The notes under the pieces were generated by a model, which did no database searches, was not told where the DNA came from, and saw only the letters and a program-made list of their open reading frames with translations. From Shewanella psychromarinicola (GTDB lineage Bacteria > Pseudomonadota > Gammaproteobacteria > Enterobacterales > Shewanellaceae), in contig NZ_CP034073.1 of the NCBI RefSeq assembly GCF_003855155.1, positions 4,216,001 through 4,280,000 on the forward strand: 64,000 nucleotides of DNA. Reading direction: 5' to 3'. This document shows positions 46,032-56,978 of the stretch, piece after piece; within the stretch, counting starts at the first letter, position 1; each line of letters opens with the position of its first letter. Position numbers and translations under genes: made by a program.

Positions 46032-47537
46032 ATGACAATTCACATTAAAAATAATATCGACTGGGTTGGCCAACGTGATTGGGAAATATTGGATTTTCAT
46101 GGCACTGAATATAAAACAACCAAAGGGACGAGTTATAACAGTTACCTTATCCGTGAGCAAAAAAATGTCTTAATCGATACCGTTGATCATCGCTTCAGCC
46201 TGCAGTTTATTCAAAATCTTGAGATGGAAATTGACCTAGATAAGATTGATTACATTGTTATTAATCATGCTGAAGAAGATCATTCAGGCGCGTTAGCGGC
46301 TCTGATGGCTAAAATCCCTAATACCCCGATTTACTGTACCGAAAATGCTATCGATTCCATTACTGGCTTACATCATCATCCAGAGTGGCATTTCAATATT
46401 GTCAAAACCGGCGACACGCTAGATATCGGTAACGGCAAGCAGTTGGTGTTTATTGAAACGCCTATGCTGCATTGGCCAGACAGTATGATGACCTATCTAA
46501 CCGAGGATGCCGTATTGTTTAGTAACGATGCATTCGGTCAACATTACTGCGATGAGCATCTGTTTAACGATGAGGTTGATCAGATTGAATTGATGGACCA
46601 ATGTTTACGTTATTACTCCAATATTTTAACTCCGTTTAGCTCACTGGTTACCGCTAAAATTAACGAGGTGCTGAGCTTTAATCTGCCAGTTGATATTATT
46701 GCCACCGCCCATGGCGTAGTGTGGCGCGATGACCCTACCCAGATTATTCATCAATATCTGCAATGGGCAGATAATTATCAGGAAGACAGGATCACTATTT
46801 TTTATGATTCAATGTCTAATAATACCCGCATGATGGCTGATGCCATTGCTCAGGGGATCCACGATGTTGATCCTGGGGTGTCAGTTAAAGTCTTTAATGT
46901 GGCCCGCCATGATAAAAATGACATCTTAGCCAATGTGTTCCGCTCTAAAGGCATATTAGTGGGTTCATCTACCATGAATAATGTGATGATGCCGAAAGTC
47001 GCTGGGATGCTAGAAGAGATCACCGGCCTGCGTTTTAAAGATAAAAAAGCCGGTGCCTTTGGCAGCTACGGTTGGAACGGCGGTGCGGTCGATCGTATTC
47101 ACACCCGTCTTACCGATGCCGGATTTGATACGATTGTGGGCCTAAAAGCAAAATGGCGACCTGATGGTAAAGCCATGCGCGAATGCCGCGACCATGGGCG
47201 ACAGATTGCCAAAAACTGGGCATGGCATGATCTTAGTAATGTTAAATCCATTTCACCAGCATCCCTAGCCAAAAACAATCAAGCCACTGCCACCGCTAAG
47301 CCAGCAACTAAGTCTCGGGAAAGTAAACCTGAATGCGGGGCTGCTTCGGCAATTGATGATTCACAAAATATGTTATGCACTGTGTGTAACTGGGTTTATG
47401 AGCCAGTATTGGGCGAACCTAATCAAGATGTTGAACCAGGAACACCGTGGAGCGAAGTACCAGATGTCTTTCTCTGTCCAGATTGCGGCCTTGGCAAAGA
47501 GGTATTTATCCCTATTGAAGCAAGGAAAGTATCATGA
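46032..47537 (+). CDS. norV: Anaerobic nitric oxide reductase flavorubredoxin
   Basis: 501 residues in three parts. A beta-lactamase-like di-iron domain carries HAEEDHSGA (His79, Glu81, Asp83, His84). A flavodoxin domain from about 250 has [16 protein letters not shown] rubredoxin starts near 443 with [10 protein letters not shown] and CPDCG. It reduces NO to N2O in the cytosol with electrons from NorW. It overlaps norW by four bases (ATGA). The promoter and NorR-type sites upstream fit NO-induced expression. Confidence 0.98.
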   Translation: MTIHIKNNIDWVGQRDWEILDFHGTEYKTTKGTSYNSYLIREQKNVLIDTVDHRFSLQFIQNLEMEIDLDKIDYIVINHAEEDHSGALAALMAKIPNTPIYCTENAIDSITGLHHHPEWHFNIVKTGDTLDIGNGKQLVFIETPMLHWPDSMMTYLTEDAVLFSNDAFGQHYCDEHLFNDEVDQIELMDQCLRYYSNILTPFSSLVTAKINEVLSFNLPVDIIATAHGVVWRDDPTQIIHQYLQWADNYQEDRITIFYDSMSNNTRMMADAIAQGIHDVDPGVSVKVFNVARHDKNDILANVFRSKGILVGSSTMNNVMMPKVAGMLEEITGLRFKDKKAGAFGSYGWNGGAVDRIHTRLTDAGFDTIVGLKAKWRPDGKAMRECRDHGRQIAKNWAWHDLSNVKSISPASLAKNNQATATAKPATKSRESKPECGAASAIDDSQNMLCTVCNWVYEPVLGEPNQDVEPGTPWSEVPDVFLCPDCGLGKEVFIPIEARKVS

Positions 47538-48679
47538 GTGCACCCATCATCATTATTGGTAGCGGCTTTGGCTCATATCAGTTAATCAAAACCATTAGGC
47601 GCACAGATCAGCACATACCTATAACTGTTTTTACCCTCGATGAGGGCCACGATTATAATAAGCCTGATTTGAGCCATGTATTTAGTAATCAACAAAGCAG
47701 TGCGGATTTAATTCGCCTCAGTGCGCAGGAATTTGCCTCTGAGAATAATATTACTCTGCATGCTTTTACTCAGGTTGACTGCATTGATAGCGATCAACAG
47801 GCGGTATTTGTTAAAGGTGTCGCCTACCCTTACACAAAATTGGTGCTGGCAACGGGGGCAAAAACATTTGTTCCACCGATGCTTGGTAATGCAACCGACA
47901 AGGTGATCACCTTAAATAGTTTGCGCGAGTTTGAAACTGCGCAGCTGCAGCTACAGAATGCGCAGCGGATTTTAGTGATTGGCGCCGGCATTATCGGTAC
48001 TGAAATAGCAATGGATCTTAACCGTTGCGGTAAAAGCGTAGTAGTTGTAGATCCAAGCAACGGCCTTATGGCAACGATGCTGCCAGATATAGTCGCCAGT
48101 GTATTACAAAAGAAGATGACCGAAACAGGTGTTGAATTTGAGTTTGGCCGCACCATTAGCTCCTTAAACCAAACCGGATCAGGAATTTGTGCCACACTCA
48201 GCTCGGGTAAAACACATATTGTTGATTGTGTCATTTCAGCGGCGGGGTTAAAGGCTAATGTGGGTTTAGCTCAAAAGTCGGGATTCAAGGTCAACAACGG
48301 CTTGGTGGTTAATCAGCAGCTGCAAACCTCAGTTAATAATGTGTATGCCTTGGGAGACTGCGCCGAGATAAACGGCAAGGTGATGTCCTACCTGCAGCCG
48401 ATTATGTTAAGCGCCAATGCGTTAGCGAAAACCTTATTAGGCCAACCGACAGATTTGAAACTGCCTGCTATGCTGGTCAAAGTTAAAACGCCGCAAATGC
48501 CTATCCAATTAGGCGGTAATACCGTCATAGATGTTGCATCCTGGCAGGTTGATATTGATGCTTTAGGTTGCTCAGTAAAAGCGTATAACGAGCAAAAAGA
48601 GATCATCGGCTTTGTGGTAACAGAAGGACACATGAAAAACACCTTTCCACTGCTGAGAGCCTTGCCAGCTAATCTTTAG
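47534..48679 (+). CDS. norW: NADH:flavorubredoxin reductase
   Basis: 381 residues of the pyridine-nucleotide disulfide-like reductase family: [10 protein letters not shown] at the start binds [20 protein letters not shown] near 145 binds NADH, and [10 protein letters not shown] near 273 is the C-terminal FAD contact. It passes electrons from NADH to the rubredoxin domain of NorV. The ATGA overlap couples it to norV. The stop codon runs into a short tandem repeat of TTTAGTA. Confidence 0.97.
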   Translation: MSAPIIIIGSGFGSYQLIKTIRRTDQHIPITVFTLDEGHDYNKPDLSHVFSNQQSSADLIRLSAQEFASENNITLHAFTQVDCIDSDQQAVFVKGVAYPYTKLVLATGAKTFVPPMLGNATDKVITLNSLREFETAQLQLQNAQRILVIGAGIIGTEIAMDLNRCGKSVVVVDPSNGLMATMLPDIVASVLQKKMTETGVEFEFGRTISSLNQTGSGICATLSSGKTHIVDCVISAAGLKANVGLAQKSGFKVNNGLVVNQQLQTSVNNVYALGDCAEINGKVMSYLQPIMLSANALAKTLLGQPTDLKLPAMLVKVKTPQMPIQLGGNTVIDVASWQVDIDALGCSVKAYNEQKEIIGFVVTEGHMKNTFPLLRALPANL

Positions 48680-48706
48680 TATTTAGTATTTAGTATTTAG
48701 TATTTA
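48674..48706. repeat. Heptanucleotide tandem repeat after norW
   Basis: About four and a half copies of TTTAGTA, starting within the norW stop codon. A slippage-prone tract, but it is outside any frame. Confidence 0.85.
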
Positions 48707-48753
48707 AACCAGTAGGCTCAACTAAGCCTGCTAATGTATCAATTTAGGAGAGA

Positions 48754-49092
48754 ATGATGTCTCATCAACGTATTCCAGCAAACTGGACCATTCAACGCTC
48801 TACCCCATTTTTCACCACTAAAAATGTGCCTGATGCGCTACTTAACCACCACAATACCGCTGAAGGTGTCTTCGGCCAATTATGTGTGATGGAAGGTGTA
48901 GTCACGTATTTTGGTTTTGCAGACAGCGAAGCGACTGAGCCAGAAGTGAAAGTAGTGATTAATGCTGGCCAGTTTGCCACCAGCCCGCCAGAGTACTGGC
49001 ACCGCATTGAATTAAGCCCTGATGCACAATTCAATATTAATTTTTGGTCCGATAAGGATAAAACTGGTCAAGCTATGTTTAATAAGAAGTAA
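48754..49092 (+). CDS. DUF1971 (YeaR/TehB-N-like) cupin protein
   Basis: 112 residues with the DUF1971 pattern: IPANWTIQRSTPFFTTKNVPDALLNHHNTAEGVFGQLCVMEG near the start and PPEYWHRIELSPDAQFNINFWSD. It resembles E. coli YeaR, a gene induced by NO and nitrate. AGGAG precedes two adjacent ATG codons (48754, 48757), of which the second has better spacing. It lies 75 bases after norW on the same strand, so a shared NO regulon is inferred. Confidence 0.87.
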   Translation: MMSHQRIPANWTIQRSTPFFTTKNVPDALLNHHNTAEGVFGQLCVMEGVVTYFGFADSEATEPEVKVVINAGQFATSPPEYWHRIELSPDAQFNINFWSDKDKTGQAMFNKK

Positions 49093-49104
49093 TAAGATAA
49101 ATTA

Positions 49105-49158
49105 CCCCGCGACTTCGCTTCGCTCTGATCACGGGGTTTTCTCTACAGATTAGATAAA
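49105..49158 (+). repeat. 54-bp repeat copy 2, terminator-like
   Basis: CCCCG (49105-49109) can pair with CGGGG (49132-49136), followed by TTTT. Differs from copy 1 (28086-28139) at one base. It is just downstream of the DUF1971 gene. Confidence 0.92.
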
Positions 49159-49484
49159 GCAGTGACACAACACTTTTTTACTCGAAAAACGACTTAAAGA
49201 TAAGATTCAGATGTACCAAAATGAAGAGAATAGCAGGGAGAGCATAATGTAATATTATGCTCTTACCGTGATAACGTGAGCAAAAAATGACACACCATGG
49301 GTAAACTTTGTAGGCGTTCCCTATTGAGATTTAAACGTGAACGATTTAAAACGCTGTGTTTTCTACATTCGAATTTTTAATTTTACTTAATTTTTATTAA
49401 TACGTTAATAATTTAACCATAGTGAGCACTGTTCGCAAAAAAACCAAAAAACCAAAAAACCAAAATCACCATAAGCTATGTGGT
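49159..49484. other. Intergenic region with an A-rich octamer repeat
   Basis: About 325 bases, AT-rich, no ORF. At 49437-49463 the octamer ACCAAAAA recurs three times in tandem, ahead of the EEP gene's stop on the other strand. Confidence 0.5.
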
Positions 49485-50351
49485 TTAACTTTCGCCTAAT
49501 CTAAACTGTGCCAACAAAGGATGATGATCCGATGTTTGGGTGGTGATCACCCTTGCAGACTCTAACGTCAGTCCCCGGAAATAAAGGTGGTCAATGGGGT
49601 AGCCCATCACAGTTGTTCGGGTGTCTTCTGCTGGTGTTACCTCTTTCAACCCTAATGCCTTTGTCGTCTGAGCTAGCATGGACAATCTAGCGGAGCGCCA
49701 TGTATTTAAATCACCACCGAAAATGATTGGGCCTTTGTGGGCTCTCAATGCCGGTAACAGCTGCTGTAACTGCTCAGTGTAACTATCTAGAGCGTATTCA
49801 AAGTTAATACTGTGTAGATTTGCCACTAGCAAGGTTTCACCATTGGACAAGGGGAAGTAACTTAACAGACTCGACTTGGGAAATTGAATTAGGGGTTCGG
49901 CCGTCAAATATCCACAACTTTGACTCGCTGCAACTTCAGACATATTCATTACACCAAGCGGTATATCACCTTGACGAAAGGCTTGTACCATCGCCAATTG
50001 CTGCTGGTTTTGTTGGCGCCACTGTTGAAAATTGTCAGATAACTTAACCTCTTGCAGCAACAATAATTGATTCTGCTTGGCCAGTTGGCTTAACAGCGTT
50101 TGCCAGCCTGCATTTTGCTGTTTATAGATATTCCAGCTCGCGACAGCCAGTTGACCATCCATATCCAAATTGGCTTTAGGTATGGCATCAACACATTGAG
50201 CAGCAAACGACTCTTGCTCACTATTAATCACCTGAGGTTTAGTCGCAAACTGAATAAACAATGGCACAACCACTACTGTCGTCATTATTAATATGACGAT
50301 AACAAGACTCCCCCATCGAGCAAGCCCTAGCAGCTTGTGCTTTGGTTGCAA
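49485..50351 (-). CDS. Endonuclease/exonuclease/phosphatase family protein
   Basis: 288 residues with a hydrophobic N-terminal segment (WGSLVIVILIMTTVVVVPLF), so it is membrane-anchored or exported. The EEP core contains LAVASWNIYK, LLLQEVKL with the metal Glu, NLHS, GPIIFGGDLNTW (catalytic Asp-x-Asn), and YPIDHLYFRG then SDHHPLLAQF with the terminal His. Substrate may be DNA or phosphorylated lipids or nucleotides. No ATG is available; TTG at 50351 is the best start, without a clear ribosome site. Confidence 0.9.
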   Translation of the reverse strand: MQPKHKLLGLARWGSLVIVILIMTTVVVVPLFIQFATKPQVINSEQESFAAQCVDAIPKANLDMDGQLAVASWNIYKQQNAGWQTLLSQLAKQNQLLLLQEVKLSDNFQQWRQQNQQQLAMVQAFRQGDIPLGVMNMSEVAASQSCGYLTAEPLIQFPKSSLLSYFPLSNGETLLVANLHSINFEYALDSYTEQLQQLLPALRAHKGPIIFGGDLNTWRSARLSMLAQTTKALGLKEVTPAEDTRTTVMGYPIDHLYFRGLTLESARVITTQTSDHHPLLAQFRLGES

Positions 50352-50514
50352 TCTTGGTATTGATGTTGGCTTTGAGCGAAAAATGCCGATTGACGATACC
50401 TCTATTCATTTTACGGGTGATGTTTGAACGTTATGCTTGAGCTTGGTTAACACCCGTTTGATTAAGACTAGCACCTTTATAATAAAACAAACTGTTTGAT
50501 ATACCCAGCCGTAC

Positions 50515-50539
50515 AGATGGTAGATGGTAGATGGTAGAT
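50515..50539. repeat. Heptanucleotide tandem repeat upstream of clsA
   Basis: Three and a half copies of AGATGGT, 65-90 bases upstream of the clsA start. A possible slippage site in the leader. Confidence 0.85.
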
Positions 50540-50604
50540 CAAATAGTTTGAAACCTGATATGATAAATATATCTTTTTCTGCATGATTGATCCACTGGCT
50601 TGCT

Positions 50605-52059
50605 ATGGTTGAGCTTTACAAAGTATTAACGTTAATCAGCGTGTTAGCCTATTGGCTGATCATTGCCGGGATCACCACTCGTATTGTCTATAAACGGCGC
50701 TCTGTGGGCGTATCCTTAGCTTGGATGATGCTAATCTATGTGGTCCCCATCATAGGCATTGTGCTTTATTTTCTCGTTGGCGAGCTGAACCTTGGTAAGA
50801 AGCGCGCAGCCAGAGCCAAAGAAATGTATATCCCCTATCGGAAATGGCTTAGCCGGCTTTTCACTACCCAGCAATATCGTCCGCAAAATTTAAATGATTA
50901 CACCATTACCATAAGCCAATTATGCGAAAAACGCCTCGGGATCCCGACATTATCCAATAATCAACTCACGCTTAAATCATCACCCGACACAATTTTAACT
51001 ACCCTGATCCAAGATATCCAACAAGCACAGACGTCGGTTCATGTAGAGTTCTATATTTGGCATCCCGGCGGACTTGCTGACCAAGTTGCCCAAGTCCTTA
51101 TCCAAGCCGCTCAACGTGATGTGGCAGTAAAAATCTTATTAGATGCAGCAGGAAGCCGAACATTTTTTAACAGCAAGTGGCCAAAATTGATGCGCGATGC
51201 AGGCATAATTATTATTTCGGCGCTATCCGTTTCTCTTGTACGTATGTTATTCCGCCGGCTCGACATCCGACTTCACCGTAAAATAGTCGTGATAGACAAC
51301 CAAATCGGTTATACCGGTTCAATGAATCTCATTGATCCCAAGTTTTTTAATCAAAGTGCCGGAGTGGGTGAGTGGATAGATGTTATGGTCAGGATCACCG
51401 GCTCCAATGTGCCAGTGCTTAATTGTATTTTCGCGTGGGATTGGGAAACCGAAACCGACCAAAGAATGTTACCTGAGCCTCCAAAATGTTATCCCCATGA
51501 AGATAAAGCATCCGACATGGTTCAAGTCATCCCTTCTGGACCTGGCATGCCTGAGGACATGATCCAGCAGGTTTTATTGCTGAGTATCTATCAAGCGAAA
51601 CACAGCATCACCATCACCAGCCCTTATTTTGTGCCCAGTGAAAACCTACTCTTTGCGTTGACTGCTGCATCCTTGCGTGGTGTGCAGGTTAATTTAATCA
51701 TACCCGACAAAAACGACTCACTGATGGTGGAATGGGCAAGCAGGCCTTTCTTTGGTGAATTACTTAATGCGGGCGTAAATATTCATCGTTTTGCTGGCGG
51801 CTTACTGCACACAAAATCAGTCGTAATTGATCTGCACCATAGTCTAATCGGTACTGTTAACCTTGATATGCGCAGCCTGTGGCTTAACTTCGAAGTCACT
51901 CTTTCTGTAGACAATGTAGAATTTACTCAGTCCCTCAGTCAAGTCCAACATCAATATATGGCTAACTCGATAAAAATGGATGCTCGTCAGTGGCGCAAAA
52001 GACCTTTGATCAAACGATTAGTGGAACAGTTTTTTTACTTATTCAGCCCACTGCTTTAA
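50605..52059 (+). CDS. clsA: Cardiolipin synthase A
   Basis: About 484 residues. Two N-terminal transmembrane helices (VLTLISVLAYWLIIAGI, MMLIYVVPIIGIVLYF) are followed by GELNLGKKRAARAKEM, closely matching E. coli ClsA. Two HKD phospholipase-D motifs, HRKIVVIDNQIGYTGSMN (about 223) and HTKSVVIDLHHSLIGTVNLD (about 402), carry the catalytic histidines. It condenses phosphatidylglycerols to cardiolipin at the inner membrane. ATG at 50605 is taken; a TTG six codons upstream is also open. Confidence 0.97.
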   Translation: MVELYKVLTLISVLAYWLIIAGITTRIVYKRRSVGVSLAWMMLIYVVPIIGIVLYFLVGELNLGKKRAARAKEMYIPYRKWLSRLFTTQQYRPQNLNDYTITISQLCEKRLGIPTLSNNQLTLKSSPDTILTTLIQDIQQAQTSVHVEFYIWHPGGLADQVAQVLIQAAQRDVAVKILLDAAGSRTFFNSKWPKLMRDAGIIIISALSVSLVRMLFRRLDIRLHRKIVVIDNQIGYTGSMNLIDPKFFNQSAGVGEWIDVMVRITGSNVPVLNCIFAWDWETETDQRMLPEPPKCYPHEDKASDMVQVIPSGPGMPEDMIQQVLLLSIYQAKHSITITSPYFVPSENLLFALTAASLRGVQVNLIIPDKNDSLMVEWASRPFFGELLNAGVNIHRFAGGLLHTKSVVIDLHHSLIGTVNLDMRSLWLNFEVTLSVDNVEFTQSLSQVQHQYMANSIKMDARQWRKRPLIKRLVEQFFYLFSPLL

Positions 52060-52070
52060 CGATAAAACAA

Positions 52071-52099
52071 GCAATGCGGCTTACTCGAGGCCGCATTGC
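52071..52099. terminator. GC-rich hairpin between convergent genes
   Basis: GCAATGCGGC (52071-52080) pairs with GCCGCATTGC (52090-52099). There is no strong U-tract, so terminator function is likely but weaker. Confidence 0.7.
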
Positions 52100-52125
52100 C
52101 AGTTCTAGCTTTCAACAATAGTAAC

Positions 52126-52488
52126 TTAACAAATATCACCCGTATCAATCACAGGTTTAACGACTGCTGCACCGATAATGAGCAATATTAAAAAGGGCAC
52201 TGCATGGCACAAAATCATCGGGTACTTGGCAACTAAAGCCCTTGTTGGGATGAAAAAGTAAGGGTCCACTTTACCTAATAACTTATAGGCAGGCATCAAT
52301 ATTGGCTTAAACCAAGTTTGAAAATAATAGCCACTAACAGCCACTATCTGTACTTCAATAAGTAATAACAATAAATCAAGCCCAACAGCATCAACAAGCA
52401 CAGCTAAAGACACTAACTCTGGGTTAAGTAACAAGACACAGATAACCGATATTGTGAATATCTTCCAAATCCAATTTTTGATGTTCAT
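52126..52488 (-). CDS. Hypothetical membrane protein
   Basis: About 120 residues with three hydrophobic stretches: IFTISVICVLLLNPELVSLAVLV, DLLLLLIEVQIVAVSGYYF and MILCHAVPFLILLIIGAAVV. No family recognised. ATG at 52488 follows GGAAGA. It is convergent with clsA and precedes the DUF3047 gene on the same strand by 190 bases of AT-rich sequence containing an imperfect AAATCAATA..TTTAAATG duplication. Confidence 0.7.
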   Translation of the reverse strand: MNIKNWIWKIFTISVICVLLLNPELVSLAVLVDAVGLDLLLLLIEVQIVAVSGYYFQTWFKPILMPAYKLLGKVDPYFFIPTRALVAKYPMILCHAVPFLILLIIGAAVVKPVIDTGDIC

Positions 52489-52676
52489 AAATCTTCCATG
52501 ATTAAGCAAATTAAAACTTAAAATGTAAAATGTAAATCAATACTTTAAATGCAAATCAATATTTTAAATGTAGTCTACCACCCCTAAAATTACCGGCTGA
52601 CTCGCTAGCTAAACATAAGTGCAAATTATTGTATTGATTTAATTTTATGCTATTTGAATCGCTGATTAACAAGTTG

Positions 52677-53342
52677 CTACATTGCACTGAATACTATGTC
52701 ACCATAATAAGATTCGGCTTGTTTGCCGCTATTATCGGTATCGGTCATAATCGCGATAATGTCTATGTATTTATACGCTTTCTGGTTCGCTTGCTCACTG
52801 CCTTTATCACCAAAAATATCAATCAAGTCTTGGTATACATTGCGTTTTTCTTGATACCACTGACCCTTTTGCGCTTCTTTTCCTCGAACAGACATCATTT
52901 TGACACTTGAGCCAGCAAACGCATTATCCCAAACCAAGTCTTTATCTTGATTACTCGACCAAACATAGTTTAATGATTTGGTTTTCCACACCATAAAACC
53001 ACCATCGATAACCACGTAAATTCGAGCGACAAAGTCATCGCCTTTTTTACTGCGCTCATCTAACTGCAGCAGCGTTTTTTCGACTAACCAACTCCAGTTT
53101 AGGTAAGGCGTTGCAGTAAGATCAATTTGCTGTTCTAACACTAACCCTGATGCGGCATTATGACTGAGTGCTTTTAGCGCCAAGCGCCCTTTATATTCAT
53201 CTATGGTGTAAATTGATTCACCTGAGAATTCTTTGGGTTCCCAGCTATCAATCCCCTTGTCACTCAATGAGGTCAGGTTAGTAGCAGCGGTCACATTCAA
53301 GCAAACGATTATGCTAAAAAGTAAAATAGTCCATCGAAGCAT
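52677..53342 (-). CDS. DUF3047 periplasmic protein
   Basis: 221 residues with a signal peptide (WTILLFSIIVCLNVTAA), then WEPKEFSGESIYTIDEYKGRLALKALSHNAASGLVLEQQIDL and LNWSWLVEKTL, the DUF3047 signature, ending AIMTDTDNSGKQAESYYGDIVFS. The family is thought to adopt a beta-sandwich; its role is unknown. A strong AGGAGG precedes ATG. Confidence 0.92.
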   Translation of the reverse strand: MLRWTILLFSIIVCLNVTAATNLTSLSDKGIDSWEPKEFSGESIYTIDEYKGRLALKALSHNAASGLVLEQQIDLTATPYLNWSWLVEKTLLQLDERSKKGDDFVARIYVVIDGGFMVWKTKSLNYVWSSNQDKDLVWDNAFAGSSVKMMSVRGKEAQKGQWYQEKRNVYQDLIDIFGDKGSEQANQKAYKYIDIIAIMTDTDNSGKQAESYYGDIVFSAM

Positions 53343-53447
53343 GTGGTCCTCCTATCACTACACTAAGTGGTATAACGCCGAACACTGATACATTTATCAG
53401 TGAGTTTGATCTAAGTCATAATGATAACTAAAGACGACCAAGTCACA

Positions 53448-53645
53448 TTTATAATCAATAACATAGTCTCTTTCAGCATCCATTGCGATAGTCTTTGTTT
53501 ATTCAGGCACATACATAGAGCTCATTTCTCAGTAAATTGAGCCCTAGATAATTAACCATGACCACTATGGCTGAAGTAAACCAACAAAAGAGGCCGATTT
53601 ACTCATACACATATTCATATTCAGAACAATACTCATAAGGCGTGT
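53448..53645. repeat. Dispersed repeat copy C
   Basis: ATAATCAATAACATAGTCTCTTT opens it; GAGCCCTAGATAATTAACC and GTAAACCAACAAAAGAGGCC..TTACTCA continue. It is the longest match to copy B, followed 40 bases later by the 320-bp inverted-repeat element. Confidence 0.75.
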
Positions 53646-53685
53646 TGTCATGGTTATGCTATAGCAGTTTGCGTTTTTGAGTACT

Positions 53686-54005
53686 TATACCCAAGCCACT
53701 TCAACATGCTCTTTTCAGCGCTCCCGAAGGATAACTGGACAAGACAGTGATTGAAGAGACTGTATCGCAAGAGCCTAGATCGCTACGCTGCTAGGACGCT
53801 GCGCGGCGAGATCCTATAAAATCTTAGCAGCGAAGCTGTCGCTAGCCCTGATATGACAAGCCAAGGGCCTAGGTGCCAGACCGCTCTATCCGTGAGCGCA
53901 GCGACCCTAGAACCTAGCAGACCGAAGGCTGCCCTATTCCTAGCACCTTGAACTCGGTCTCTTCTGGACATACACAACCCTGCATTTCGAGGTCGTTTGG
54001 GTATA
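53686..54005. repeat. 320-bp non-coding element bounded by TATACCCAA inverted repeats
   Basis: Left end TATACCCAA (53686-53694) is matched by right end TTGGGTATA (53997-54005). Inside, GAAGAGAC (53753-53760) and GTCTCTTC (53957-53964) form a nested inverted pair. The interior has seven CTAG tetramers in about 180 bases, a motif normally rare in these genomes. It has the look of a small MITE or structured repeat. Confidence 0.65.
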
Positions 54006-54015
54006 TGTTAGCTTG

Positions 54016-54267
54016 CTATAGCTTTTTAATAAGGCCAACAACAAATAACAAGATGACAGCACCCGCCGTTGCGGTAATAATTGAACCCAGTAGCCCTCCC
54101 ATAGAAATGCCTAGTAAACTAAATACAAACCCCCCGACCACTGCCCCTACAATACCGACTACGATATTACCGAGTAGACCAAAGCCCATCCCTTTCATTA
54201 ACGTCCCAGCCAACCAGCCGGCTAATGCGCCAATGGCTAACGTAATCAATAAGCCTGTTATATCCAT
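54016..54267 (-). CDS. GlsB/YeaQ/YmgE family stress membrane protein
   Basis: 83 residues with three glycine-rich hydrophobic helices (LLITLAIGALAGWLAGTLMKG, GLLGNIVVGIVGAVVGGFVFSLLG, GSIITATAGAVILLFVVGLI), matching the Transgly_assoc/YeaQ family. These small inner-membrane proteins are linked to stress responses. A GGAGTGA site precedes ATG. Confidence 0.93.
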   Translation of the reverse strand: MDITGLLITLAIGALAGWLAGTLMKGMGFGLLGNIVVGIVGAVVGGFVFSLLGISMGGLLGSIITATAGAVILLFVVGLIKKL

Positions 54268-55036
54268 AATTCACTCCTGTTAATAACCCATGTTGATATT
54301 TTTTTACAATCTAACACTTCCAACACAGAGGCAGCGTTACTGAGTCCCTGAGTTAACTTATTGACCACCTCTTTTACCTGAAGTCGCAGGCTATGGCGGC
54401 AACGTCAGTTTTGAAGGCTTATTCCTTGGCATAGGTGCTCCATCACACCATCAGCCGAATGGATAAATGACGTTTAAAAATTTATCCTCTATTGTCCAGC
54501 GATCAAATACTATGATCCACTCTCAGCTACGACCTTCACGCCCCCCTTATATTGGAAAAGCAAAGAGGAAGAATTTTTCTCGCTTTGTGTCATTTTTACG
54601 CTTAACCAAGTCACCCATTTTCATTTTATAAAAAAGCTTACTGAACAAGACCAAAGTGACACATTTCTATTGAGTATTGTAGATACCCCTCCATCATCGC
54701 ATCAACTTTAGCAGTATCAATTAGCATTTAACAGTCCCCAAAAACTTGCTATGTGGCTGGTGATGAACAAAGTCATAGGATCATCAAGCCTGTTCCCCTG
54801 GTGGTTAATTGTTAGAGTATCAGAATAACTGGGGCAACAGCCTGGAATAGGCTTTTCTAGGGAGATATTTGATCAAAAAAACCAAGCTAAACAACTCTGA
54901 TTACAAGCAGTGTCATGTCCCTGTGTCGATTATGTCTAATAATTCCAGTGAATAATTCAGTGTGCACTACACTTAGTTGACCTTTTAGCTAATCTTTGAC
55001 CAAAAGTTAAAGTAAGTAAGTATAAGGGATAGCAAT
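54268..55036. other. 770-bp intergenic region ahead of norCB
   Basis: No gene seen. The proximal 150 bases hold the nor promoter region; the rest is AT-rich with fragments that resemble other intergenic stretches in the window (GACACATTTCTA versus GACACGTTTCTA near 45330). Confidence 0.4.
54994..55012 (+). promoter_or_regulatory. Candidate operator upstream of norC
   Basis: CTTTGAC-CAAAA-GTTAAAG is a near-palindrome with a five-base spacer. It resembles, but does not match, the TTGAT-N4-ATCAA box of FNR/DNR regulators. It lies 25-43 bases before the norC start. Confidence 0.35.
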
Positions 55037-55483
55037 ATGTCAGACACTTTTACGAAAGGTATGGCTCGAAATATATACTATGGCGGCAGTGTGTTTTTTC
55101 TACTATTGTTTGCCGGCCTCGCTATGCATACCACCAGAGAAATGCCCAAATCTGATCATCGAGAGAACCTCACCCAAGCCGTTGTAAACGGTAAAGCCGT
55201 ATGGGAAGACAACAACTGTATTGGTTGCCATACACTCATTGGTGAAGGCGCTTATTATGCGCCAGAGTTGGGAAATGTTTTTTATCGCCGCGGTGGCGGT
55301 GATCTCGATGCATTTAAAGGCTTTATGCAAGGTTGGATGAAAATTCAACCTCTCGGTATCCCTGGACGTCGACAAATGCCTCAATTTAACTTAACGGAAC
55401 AACAGGTTAACGATTTGGCAGAGTTCTTGAAATTCACCGCTGAAATAGATGTTAACAGCTGGCCACCGAACATTGAGGGTTAA
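55037..55483 (+). CDS. norC: Nitric oxide reductase subunit C (cytochrome c)
   Basis: 148 residues with one transmembrane helix (GGSVFFLLLFAGLAM) and a single heme-c motif CIGCH at 61-65. The Met axial ligand is in RRQMPQFN (Met114). It receives electrons from soluble cytochromes and passes them to NorB. Four bases separate it from norB, so they are one unit. Confidence 0.98.
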   Translation: MSDTFTKGMARNIYYGGSVFFLLLFAGLAMHTTREMPKSDHRENLTQAVVNGKAVWEDNNCIGCHTLIGEGAYYAPELGNVFYRRGGGDLDAFKGFMQGWMKIQPLGIPGRRQMPQFNLTEQQVNDLAEFLKFTAEIDVNSWPPNIEG

Positions 55484-56875
<1,392 letters not shown>

Positions 56876-56978
56876 CGAACTGAACAATGGACTGCTTTAA
56901 TCGAATAGAGTTATCGCGGAGTCGTTATTGCCGCTAGTTCCCCCCTATTTTTATCACCATGGAGGCACATAAACTAAA

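Noticed and set aside
49105..49136. CRISPR-like repeat at the 54-bp element
   Set aside because: Only two copies 21 kb apart, no spacers; better explained as a terminator-like dispersed repeat.
54840..55036. FNR/DNR box upstream of norC
   Set aside because: TTGAC-CAAAA-GTTAA has a five-base spacer; no TTGAT-N4-ATCAA match. Kept only as a low-confidence operator.
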